Shown here: one piece after another, positions 32,271 through 43,300 of the stretch
How positions within the stretch are numbered: position 1 is the first letter of the stretch
Layout: the number at the start of each line of letters is the position of its first letter
NCBI GenBank assembly: GCA_963210315.1
Contig: OY723257.1
Coordinates: forward strand, 124,001-188,000
Origin: Rhynchopus euleeides
Taxonomy: Eukaryota > Euglenozoa > Diplonemea > Diplonemida > Diplonemidae
Length of the DNA: 64,000 bases
Reading direction: 5' to 3'
Made by a program: the position numbers and the translations under genes
Notes under the pieces: generated by a model
Seen by the model: only the letters and a program-made list of their open reading frames with translations
Database searches by the model: none
Told to the model about the DNA's origin: nothing

Positions 32271-33501
32271 CTATCCCCGGAGGGCCTTGAGCCCCAGCAC
32301 CACCATGTAGACCGAGAAGAGGAGGCGGAGGTGCTCCTCGGGCAACTCGTGTACGATGAAGGATGCTGCGGTGGTGCCCACAGCAGAGCCGACGACCATT
32401 GGAAGCGCGACGCGCGGCAGGAGGTTGCCTCTGCGGTAGTGTGACATGCAGCCGATCAGAGAGGGGAGCGCCATGGAGGCCAGAGATGTCGCGATGCATT
32501 CGTGGTGCTCCATCCCGCCTGCGTAGGCGAGGGCTGGCACGATCACAGCGCCGCCGCCGACGCCGAACATGCCGGAGAGGAAGCCCGTCGCGGCGCCGAT
32601 GCCGACCATCGCTGCGGTGCGCTTCGTTTCGTCCATCGTCGGGCCCCCTTCCGAGCGGGTGCCCATCAGCCTGTCGCGCAGTGGCACCAGCGGGGCCACA
32701 CCAAGCTGCAGGAGGCCCATTGCCATCTTCAGGTGCCTGCCGCTCATCGCGCCCGCAGAAGCGGTGCCCAGCGGCGCTGTCAGGATGCCCTGCGGTGGCG
32801 GGTGGTGGTGGGTAGGATGGTGGGTGGGTGGGGGGAGGGAGTCCCGGGGGGACACCCTGGTGGGATCCATCCGGATGGGAGGACAAAAAATCGTGTCATA
32901 CTCCCCGCCTGATAGAAACTTGGGGCTGAAATTTCTGATTTATTCCCGAGCATTCCTTTTGGCGATCTGGGCGCAGCTACAGTGGACACTCTTTGTGGCG
33001 GTCCTTCACATTTTTACAACGAAGAGAAACAGAGGAATCAGAGAGCAGATGCCGCACGGAACATACCCCTGCTGCGATGGCGAGTGCCGCCTTCGTGTCG
33101 ACGTACCCATATGAGCTATACGACACACCCCCGGTGACGCCTGTCATGGCCACAGCTGCAAGGGACGTGCCGTGCGCCTGGTGCTGGGTCATGTTCAGCA
33201 CGCCTGTCATCATCGGTATCGCCACAAACCCGCCACCCAACCCGACCTGAAGCACAGGGGGTGGGTTTCAAGAGCACCACACAACAGCATGCACAGTGCA
33301 GCACCCCCCAGGCACGGGGCATGCTGCAAGGTTTAGATGTGGGCATACCAACGACCCTGCAAACCCGGCACATGCACCGATGCCTGCTGCCCCAGCCATA
33401 GTTGCAGCCCCACCGGTGAGTGGATGTGTCCCTGAGAAGCCGTGGCCTTTGAATGTGTTTGAGGCTGTTGTGGGGAAGCCGGAGTAGATGGGGTGGGACA
33501 C
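32271..33501 (-). CDS. TauE/SafE-family membrane transporter, three exons
   Basis: Exons are 33501-33349, 33246-33067 and 32789-32271, all in phase 0. Introns of 102 and 277 bp are both GTATG...CAG. The joined protein has 283 residues. It shows the duplicated signature of this family: VGLGGGFVAIPMM in the first half and FGVGGGAVIVPALAY in the second. Each is followed by an H-x-ATSLA-type element (QHQAHGTSLAAVA and HHECIATSLASMA). Six to eight hydrophobic helices can be counted. Family members move sulfite, sulfonates or related anions; the substrate here is unknown. The first 35 residues are Ser/Thr/Gly-rich with little acid and could be an organelle leader. The start at 33501 is the first ATG in the exon and is moderately sure. 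Confidence 0.85.
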
Positions 33502-33825
33502 GACACGCGGCGGTGCCTATCATCAATGAGCGGGCTCACAGCCCTGGCATGGCGCATGCAAGACGGAGGATGGTGACGACGCGCGGTGCTGAGGAGGGGG
33601 TGGGGGAGGGGGCGGTGGGGGGCGTTCGTAGGGGTGGCCCCTTCATGCCGCACGGAGGCATGGATGACTTTCGGTATCTATTCAACTGCGGTGGCCAACA
33701 CCCCGCCCCCACAACCTGGCACGCGGCAACAGGATGGAGGGAATCACAATGAGGGCGTTGGGGGCGTGGAGGAGGTGGGCTAGAAAGATGGCCATCAGAC
33801 CATGGAACGGCACGGCACGCAGCTA
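33502..33825. other. Intergenic, no gene seen
   Basis: A gap between two same-strand genes with G-runs near 33595-33640 and no other signal. Confidence 0.5.
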
Positions 33826-34855
33826 CTATGAGTCTGAGTATCTGACCATCTGATAGGTGTCGGTCAGGTCGGGAAGAACGTCCGCCGAGATAATCAAGAT
33901 GATGCTCGACATGGCCAGAATAACCAATACCTGTCGAGGGTGCGGCAAAGAACGGTGGATATCATGGGAACCAAGTGGAATAGTGGGACATGGTACAATG
34001 ACTACATGCCTGATGAGGATAATTATGCATGTGTGATGCGTTGAACATTCAGAACATACTCTAGTAGCGGAGAGATTGACCTGCTTGACCATCGACTGCC
34101 CGTAGGTGCGTGCCGCCTCGTTGGGCACGAATAGAGGGACGTACTCTTCAGACCCCTCAAGAGCTACAGTGACCTGTCAAAATAAGGTGTCGTGGGTGTG
34201 TCGAAGTGTGTCACACACAGGATGGCAATGAAGGGGGGCGCAACCCGTCCGTACATACCACACCCACCTGAATGTGGTCGTTCAGCAGCTGAGGGTGCAT
34301 GAGGCTGGACCACGGCTGATCCAGAACGTCCTCCTTCCCACTGCTCAGCAGGTGTCCGATAATGTAGCAGTCACGCACCGACAGGCTTTCATCCACACGC
34401 ACCGCGACGAGCGACTCGGGAACCGATGCCACCAGCTCTGCAGACTCTGTGGCTGCAGGCCACATCCAGGCCATGGCCTCCTGCCCCCGGACCGAGTTGA
34501 GGAGAGAGTGGTCCAGGAACACGCTGGACGTGCGCTCCCCCACGATGATCTCCTCCGAGTCGATGTCCCGCGTCCTATCCGGGTTCGATTCGGACCGGAT
34601 CACCCACACGCCATCACCCTTATCGTCAACAAGGCACCCGGTGTCGCCTGTCGTGGGGTTTGCATAAGGCGCACCCATGTGCGGCTTGCACATCCGGTAG
34701 AACGCAGCATCTGCCGCAGGGTCCTCAGGGAGCTCCTCGTGCGTCAGAGTCAGGGTGCTGGCAATCTTCCCGAACCCGAAGTGCCGTGTCAGGAAGGGGA
34801 TTCCGAACTTCGGCTTCGGTGACAGTACATAGTATCGGAGGAGGGGGGATGCCAT
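33826..34855 (-). CDS. Uncharacterised protein with C-terminal membrane anchor, three exons
   Basis: Exons 34855-34259, 34173-34060 and 33930-33826 join in phase 0 to 271 residues. Introns are 85 and 129 bp, again GTATG...CAG. The start MASPLLRYY at 34855 is followed by a soluble region of about 235 residues, with DDKGDGVWVIRSES, EEIIVGERTSSVFLDHSLL and VRVDESLSVRDCYIIGHLL. One hydrophobic helix (VLVILAMSSIILIISADVL) then lies about 35 residues from the C-terminus. The general plan, one tail anchor and a beta-rich soluble part, recalls GIDE/MUL1-like proteins, but I see no RING and do not assign it. The exon model rests on splice-site agreement with its neighbours. The small exons are less sure than the first. 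Confidence 0.65.
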
Positions 34856-37328
34856 CACTGTTGGGTAGGTGCATGGTGCATGGTCGGTGCAGGCGTGCAC
34901 AGGGGGCGGGGCAGAGGGGGCACGGCAACAGGGGGTGGGGAGCAGGGTGGGTGTGCAGGCGCGTTGAAGGGGTCGAAGGGGTGACCCTCCAGGGGGGCAG
35001 CGTATCAGGTGGACCAGGTGTGGATTTGTCGTGGGTTGTGGCTGCTGTGTGGCCCCTTCTTCAAGTCGGAGCATGGGGGGGCTTTGTTGCGGAACACATC
35101 ATTTGCTGCTATAAAGGGGTTGTGCTGCGAGTGGGTTGTGTGTCATACATCCGAACATGAGAATATTCACGGTGTGGGGTGGGGTGGGGGGGAGGGGGGA
35201 GGCTGTGTGTGTGGCAAAGCAAGCCTCTGTGGAAAAATGTGGCCCAGCATCTTTCCAGCCACAACCTGCTCTGACGAGTCTGTCCCAGGCAGCTGTATTT
35301 TTTTGTTGCGTCGGGATCCTCGCACGAGCCATGTTCCCTTCAGCTTCCGAGGGTGGGCTAGGACCCCGTCGAGAAGGCGGGCGTGAGTAGCTCGTAGAGG
35401 GCAGGGGAGAGGAAAGAGAAGAAATCGATTACTGGAGTAAGGCGCGCATTTTTGCCTTCCGTCTGCCTCAGATCATACGGCACTCCATCGGAACACCCTC
35501 GTTTTTGATTCGCAAACACCCTCCTGGCAGTCGGGTGTCCACTCCACCTCACTCGAGGGTTTGCGGTGCCGTTTTCAAACTCCTGTTCTTGACACCTCCC
35601 CGTATTTTCGGGACCAGGAGGGGATTTTCCGGGAAACCCCCTCAGGGGAACACCTGCGAAAAGCAGAAGTCGTCACGCCGGCCTGTGCCGCTCTCTTTCT
35701 TTTTACGTTATGGTACGTTGCGTTGGGTGGTGGGGGGCTGGGGTCGGGAGGGGTGGACTGGGGACACTCGGTTTCGATCACATTCATTGCTTCTCTTGAG
35801 ACTGGACGCTGCACCGCCGATATAAACGGACGCAGAGTGACGTACTGTGCTTGATTGTGAGAAGGCTCACTCATCTCACTCACATCCATTATCCCCCCCC
35901 CACCCACCCTCTCCCTTTTGCTGTGAGATCCCCGCCGGTTGGTTTTTTTCCACCAAAATAAGAGAAGTGCACCAAAGAAAACGCACATTTCTACACTGCT
36001 GCTGCGCAGTGAAGACGCTCCCACCCCCCCACCCCCCCCTCCCATCAAACCGGCAATAACAGAACATGAAGGGTCGTGTACACGCACCCCGAGAAGGGGG
36101 ATGGGGCCTGGGTGTGGGGGTGGGAGGGAGGAGGGTGGGAGGGAAGAGGCGGCGGGGGGGAAGGCTCGCGGAGTGCACATGGCACAGAAGGCAGGGGGGG
36201 AGGACAGGCTAGGCACTCCCCACCCCCCACCAAGGAACAGCATGCTGCAGCGAGTCAGTCATAAGGTTCACCACGGGCTGGCTACTCTGGGCTGAGGGGC
36301 CCTGACACGCGTACAACACGTGGATAATGTGACTGGGGGATCAGTGCATGAAATCTGAATCCATGCATGCTGATGTGGGAGAGGGTTGGTGGTGGGCGAG
36401 GGGGAGGGGGGGCGGGGGGAGGGTGGAGTATCACGGGGTAATATGCATGTAATAAGGCACTCTCTGCGTTCTAACCTGAGAGGTCGGCAAGTGGGCCGCT
36501 CAAGACGCCACGCACGCCCGCCATAGAAATATTACCAAAACATCTACTGGCGGGGCAAGGCTAAGGTTTTCCCCCCACCCCCTCCGGGTTGGCTGGCCGT
36601 TGTGCCCAGAAAACCGAAAAAGGGGCAAAAAGCGCCCTATCACTTCACAGCTACAACCGCTCTGATGAATTTCCTTTTGTTTGTTGCGTTGACGCTTCTA
36701 CACCAGGACCCTCATCCGGGACGTGTCCGTCTCGTTCTCAACGAGGCGGGCGCGCTGGTAAAAAAAAATGTTTTAAATTAAAACGCGTTTTAAATTAATT
36801 TAAAACGGAGTTTAAAACGGGGGTTAAAACAGGGCGTTTCTGTGGTGTTTTCACACCAAAAAGCGCCCTATCACTTCACAGCTACAACCGCTCTGATGAA
36901 TTTCCTTTTGTTTGTTGCGTTGACGCTTCTACACACAAAACCCTGAACTGATCACACCCTGAGCCTGATGAAGGGTGGGGTTAGTGTATAGAGCACGTTT
37001 GGTTGCAGCTGTGGTGGGGCGCTTTCCGCTCACACGAGTGTGCTTAAAAAGCAAAGCAAAAAAGAAAGTTCCAAAAACACAAAGCGATGCAGGTGTCACA
37101 GTGGTGTGCGCACCACCCTCCGATCGTGAGTCAGCATCGCTTGCAGGTTGTGGAAAGTGCCCGGCACATGACAGCATGACACACAAAATGGCTGTGAGGT
37201 GTGCAGCGCATGTGAGCTCAGAGACAGACACAAAGAAAAGGAAGCAGGGTATTGAGACGAAAGGTGCAAACAGCGGCTGGTTCAAGGTGTTGGAGAAGGA
37301 TAGCCAGGGATAGGCGCACGCACATCCT
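34856..37328. other. Intergenic with a deleted retroelement copy
   Basis: No gene is supported in these 2.5 kb. The part from 36628 to 37047 is a relic of the retroelement described at 40-45 kb. The rest contains G-runs and C-runs and short shadow frames. Confidence 0.6.
36628..37047 (-). mobile_element. Internally deleted derivative of the YR retroelement
   Basis: Read on the minus strand, this holds the first part of the A repeat (from taagcacactcgtgtgagcg at about 37047) and then a B repeat. An AT-rich stretch follows (about 36762-36840, many ttttaaat units). Next come the last 30-40 bp of the RT-RNase H frame (accagcgcgcccgcctcgtt) and another B repeat ending at 36628. It has lost gag, recombinase and nearly all of RT. 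Orientation is opposite to the full element 3.3 kb away. Confidence 0.8.
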
Positions 37329-40300
37329 TTAAAGGTAGAGGTCGATGGCAGACGTCACACGTGACCTGCAGCGGGGGCAGTGCTGCACCTTCGGCTGGCA
37401 GCCATCGCAGAGAACGTGCCCGCAGGGGACGAGCACCTTGTTGACCACAGCAGACAAGCACACGCAGCACTCGGTCTGCTTCTGGATGTCGTCCTTCTCA
37501 CGCCCCAGGCGCTCCACATTCTTCTCCGCCTGATCGGCGCGGTTCTGCAGCTCCAGCACCTGGCGGCGCGAGTCCTCCAGCGTGTCCATCAAGCTGCTCA
37601 TGTCGCCATCCACAGGGATGCCCAGCTGCCGCATCATGTTGGTCAGGATGCGGTTCCGCCCCGCCTCCTCGCCCTCAGCCTCGTCATCCGCACCGCCTTC
37701 GGGCTCTGCCGCCGCCGCACCGCCCTCTGCCGGGGGGTGGCGGGAGGCGGCGCCTGCAAACACAAACACGTGGGTGCAGGAGACGCGCTTCTTCGCGACG
37801 CCGATGCGGATGTCGTACTCAAAAGGCGCATCCTCCATGCGCGTCTGGTGCACCGCAGCCACCTCGCCGTACCGCTTCACTCCCGCCTCGTCCTCCCATG
37901 CGACACACTCACCCACAACGTGCTGCCGCTTCACATGCAGCGCAACGCTGGAGTCCATGTCAAGGAGGGCGTGCCCCAGCTTCGCGCGGTCGCCCCCAGC
38001 GCTGTCCCCGCTGTTGACAAGGTGCATCATACAGAGGTAGTCCTTCATGCCCGCAGGGGGGCAGCCCAGCACCTGAGCCAGGAAGGGGGGCACCTGCGAG
38101 AGGCGCAGCACCTTCACGACGCAGCGGGCCACGGCGGAGGTTGCGTCCAGGCCGGAGGGGAGCCGCGCGACGTAGAGTGTGTGCGTCTCCTCGTCAGCAA
38201 AGAAGAGGCACCCCTCTGCGTCGCGCGTCACATCCGCGTTGCCTGCGCCCAGGCGGGTGTGCAGGGTCTCGACGAACTGCACGCGGTACTTCCGGAGCGT
38301 CGCCTCCACGATGTGCGCGTGGGGCACGTCGCTCAGCTGGAACCGCAGCAGCTCCAGCAGGCACTCCACAAACTCCCTGCTGTGCAGGCGCTGCGTCAGC
38401 GCGGCTGCCTCGGCGCTCTCCACCACAACCGGCTTCCAGTTGAGCTTCTCCACCACCACCCTCTGCAGCGAGTTCAGCTTCAGCCTCTCGCAGAGGCTCC
38501 GCGTGAGGCGGGGGTGTGCGAAGGACAGCGCGCCCTCCTGCAGGCGGGGGACCAGCCACGGCGCGTCGTTGTAGAGTGTCTTCTTTGCGAGGCACATCAC
38601 GCTGTCGGCGTCGGGGATGTGCCGCACCTGCATCCCTCTGCTGCACATCAGCTCCACGATGCTGAGGACCGCGTTCAGCTCCCCGGGGCTGAGCGGCGAC
38701 TCCGCCTCGGTGCAGAGCCCCTCCAGCGCCTCCCTGTAGAACTCCTCGTCGGGGGACTGCCGCACGCCCACCTCCTGAAGCGCAGCCGCGTGCTGCTGGT
38801 ATGCCTCAGGGAGGACGTGCACCAGAGGTGGGATCGACCTGTCCCCAGACAAGAAGCAGCGCTGTGGCGCAGCCAGGACCGTGTCGTTGAGTGGCAGGCA
38901 CGGCGTCCCGCGGAGGCGCGATTTGGTGCTGCTTTTGCGGCTCATCCAGTTGAGCTGCTGCCCGGCGTGTGCCTGGATGTGGGACACGGCGTCGCAGAAG
39001 TCTGAGGTGGGGCTGGACTGCAGGGGGTATTCGCGGAGCAGTGCGTCTGTCGCGTTCTCCAGGGAGAGCACGACGGACTCGACGGATGGGGGCGACTTGA
39101 GGGAGAGCAGCGGGAACGACTCGACTGGGGGCACCCACTTCTGCTTCAGCTGCGGCATGCTGAACACGACGAGCCGCGCGTCGCGCGGGATGCAGCACTG
39201 GGGGAAGGTGAAGAGACGTGTCGTGCGCAGCACAGGGTGCACGCGGGGCACGATAGCCATGTGGGACAGGCGTTCGACGAAGGCACGGCGAGGCGCACCC
39301 TCATCAGGCAGCATGGCCTCCAGATCAGACACCAGCTTGTCGACGAGGAGCGTCGCACGGCTGACGGCATCCTCATCGAGGTCTGTGTCAGATCCCTGGT
39401 GGACAACGGCAGCGCATTCCATGAACAGCTCTGCGTCCATCTGCGGTTGTGGCGGGGGGGTGGTGGGGGTGGGGGTGGAGGAGAGAGGGTTGGCAAGCCG
39501 AATTGGCGTGGCGCTTCCACAGCTCAACACAACATGCACCACAACACCCTTGGGGAAAGGATGTTGTGGCTTTTTGGAGGCGCAGCTTTTGAGAGCGCAA
39601 AAGGAAGGGGGGTGCAGAATGAGCACCCTTCACTCGTTTTGCAGGTTGTGTCTGAAATCCAAAAGGGGAGGGGGAGGGGGTGAGGAAGCTCTCTCGAGGG
39701 GCAGCCAACAAAGAGGCAGTGGCACAGACCTGGTTCTTCATCCCGAGCTGCTCGAAGAAGGCGATCCAAAGGGGCTCGCTGTACCGCGCTTCCGGGAAGC
39801 GTGCCTTGTCGTCGCCAACGACTGCCTGTGCGCATGGGGGAGTGTAGTGGGTGGTGGTGGTGGGGCGGCGTGTCATGTGGAGTGGAGGTTTGCATCAATA
39901 GCCTCCCTGAGGGGGGGCCCGCCAGCATACCTTCACCAGCTGGATGTCGGGGTTCAGGAAGGCGCTGCCGCACATCAGCGTGCCGTTGCAGCTGGGGAAC
40001 TGTGGGGGTGTGGGTGGGTGGCAGCGGCAGCGACACGCTGAAGCAAAAATCAAAGACGGGCTGTGTATAATACTATATGCTATCCAGGGCTTTCCCGAGC
40101 TAAGCAACGGTTTTATAAAGGGCATATCCCTTGCTTATTAAGCTTTTGTACTGGTACCGGCATGCTGCCGAAATACTGGTAACCCCTACTGGAACTGACT
40201 CTTGTCAGTTTTTTCTGACAGGTTCTGCCTGAATCCGCCGGACTCTTGTGGATACATTATGGAAAATCCAGTTTCCATAATACCTGTCAAACCTGCATTT

Positions 40301-43300
40301 TGCCCCTGGACCGTACGATGGTTTATACCATCATAGTGGTCAGGTTGTAGTTTGTTATATTATTAAGCACACTCGTGTGAGCGGAAAGCGCCCCACCACA
40401 GCTGCAACCAAACGTGCTCTATACACTAACCCCACCCTTCATCAGGCTCAGGGTGTGATCAGTTCAGGGTTTTGTGTGTAGAAGCGTCAACGCAACAAAC
40501 TATCAAGCAGGCGAGAGAATCAAGAGGGGGGCAAGAGTGACAGAAGCGGACAGAGTACGCCGAGCTGCGTGGTTGTTCTGAAGAGAGAGGGACAGTAACT
40601 ACGCCGTGCGTAACTACGGGCTGAGGGAGTACGCCGAGCTGCGCGTATTTTGAGGTCAGAGAGGGACAGTAACTACGCCGAGCTGCGTGTATCTTACAGA
40701 GAGGGGCAGTAACAACGCCGTGCTGCGTGTAACAAACAGAGAGGGACAGTAACTACGCCGAGCTGCGTGTATCTTACAGAGAGGGACAGTAACAACGCCG
40801 TGCTGCGTGTAACAAACAGAGAGGGACAGTAACTACGCCGAGCTGCGTAACAGAGAAGATGGCCACTCTGGATTGGGACACCCTGAAGGTTCCCGACCCC
40901 GCCCACCCCGACAACGAGCCAGCAGAGCGTCGCCCCGAGTGCATATTCGAAACCTGCAATACAACGCACACAGCCAGGACCGCATTCAGCTGCCACGACT
41001 GCGGTGGGACCACGGTCAGGACGTGCATGAGAGAGCACATCCCGGCGCACATCGTCCCCGAATGGCTCGAGGGCGCAGGGGACAGGGGCTGGGTGTGCCC
41101 CGAGTGCGCATGGGTCCGGCAGGCGGTCGACGAGGAGACCGCGGCGGACCTGGCAGCAGGGGCGGGCGAGCTAGGCGAGGACGGGGAGTACAGCGAGGCG
41201 GACAGCCAGAGTGGCACGGGCCTCCAGCACAGGGACGCACACCACCCCGCCGACTCGAACACCGATCTCCGCGTGGCGAACTCGCTGGAGTACCTGCTGA
41301 AGTTGACAGGCCGGCTGGAGAAGGAGCAGAAGGAGCTGAAGAAGACCGTGGAGACGCAGGCGAAGCAGATCGCCACTCTGCAGAAGGCGCTGCAGCGGAC
41401 GGAGGCCGAGCTGCCCGCTGACTTCTCCGCCCACATCGTGTCGACCTGGGGATCGTCGATCGCCACTGCCCCCGGACGCAGGTTGGTGAAAGCTGAGGTA
41501 TCCCGGGTTTTCCGACAGGCGGAGCTCAGCGATGCCCCGAGTTCACCGGACTGGCAACACCAGCTCATCCAGGCCTTCGACTCTCTGTTTCAGACAATGG
41601 GGCTGATCCGCGACGACGACGATCCGGACCGGTTTATCGAGGCCCTTCACAAGACAATCGTCGCTATGAACTCACACTTTCTCCTGAAGGGGCGAGCGGG
41701 CGCCCGCCTCTACCTGGCAAAGGCGAAGATTATGGACCCAGCGAAGTACGATGCGGTGGCACACGGGCGCCTACTCCGGGAGGGGCGGGCCACGCAGGAC
41801 GACACGCAGGAGAGGCGGGCCGCGTTTCAGGAGCGGTTCCTGCAGGAGCGTAACACGCAGGACCGCCCCGCGCCCTACTCGGGAAAGGGCCACCACAAAG
41901 GACGGGGGGGGAAAGGCAAGCGACAGTGACTTCCCGACACCAGCAGGGGACGCCCGCGGGCCACGACCCTCCCCCCCGCCGCGGTGGTGTATGTGAAGGC
42001 AGTACCATCTGCCCCCCCGTCAACAAGAGGACGCCCCCGCAAGACCGAGACGAGCGTGACCCCGGAGGAAGCAACCACCATTCGCCAGGAACTACAGCAC
42101 ACCCTGTCCCAAGCCCTCGCACCCACATACTGGGGGGCCCTCCGCCGCACATACGACAGATACTCGCAGTTCCGGGAAGGGTGGATGAAAGCGGAGAGGC
42201 GGACACTGCCACACGACGAAGGGGCGGTGCTGTGGGTCACGAAGCAACGGAAGGACGGGCTATCAGTGCAGTCCGCCCTCCAGTACCTCAACAACCTTGC
42301 AGCAGCACTCAGACGCTTCGCAGCGTTCCCCCTCGACGGAAGACAAATTGTGGCGGACTACAGGCGGGCGCTGAAGCGGGGAGGAGCACTACGACCACAG
42401 AAGCAAGCAGAACCAGCAACAGCCCACAACATCCGGGAGGCGCTAGCGAAGGAGCCACGTCCCATCGTGAAACTGCTGCTCGGCATCATGTGGGGGGGTG
42501 CGGCAAGGGCTTCGGACGCACTGCGTTTGGATGTGAAGGACGTCACATCGGAAAAGCGCAGCGAGCCGATATACGTGCGCTGGACCCAGTCGAAGGCGGA
42601 CCCTTTCCACATGGGTCACATCACAGGAATCTCCCTGCCGAAGGACCTACACCGTATCCTCCGACACCGCCTCCGCAGGGCGCGCAGTGCAGGAGAGACG
42701 AGACTGTTCCCGGCGGACGTCACCTACCGGACCGTGGTAAAAGCCGTCAAGCGGGCACGGAGGGGGCTCACGGCACACTCTCTGCGGAGGGGGGCACTCA
42801 CACAGCTTGCGCGGAAGAACGTTCCACTGGAGGAGGTGCGCCTCCTCTCGAGACACGCGACGGTCGACGGTGTGATGCGTTACGTATCAGCGGCGGAAAA
42901 CGCACACGCGCGCGAGACAGCACAGGTGTCGGCGAAGATCGAGTGGTGAAGAAAAAACGACAGCAAGGGGGGACTACGCGCACACAGCCAAAACCCCTGA
43001 CAGCAACCCACTTCCCGGGGACCACGAGGCTGTTCGCAGCGCGCCGCTACTACGAAGATGCCACATCCGACGAAGCCACGTCCGACCCTCCACCCAGTGA
43101 TGAGGAAGCGTGGAGCGAGGTGGATAGCGCAGAGTCGTACGGTCCGGGTGTCGAGGACCTCTACGGGGAGGACTTGGGTGTGTGCACGGGGGGGAAGGTG
43201 ATACGGCCAGCCAACGCGAAGACGGAGCTGCCGGAGGAAGAGGACTACATCGCGGAGATCTGCACCTCACGCCTCAATCTCAAGGAACTGCGACGGTTGG

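Noticed and set aside
37329..39626. A separate RING-finger gene
   Set aside because: Its upstream part matches the C-terminal continuation of the sacsin-like protein. Three small exons link the two with in-frame splice sites, so it was merged.
42952..42958. A AAA AAC slippery site as proven RT frameshift signal
   Set aside because: It lies just downstream of the recombinase stop codon, so ribosomes translating the recombinase would not reach it. It is kept only as a note.
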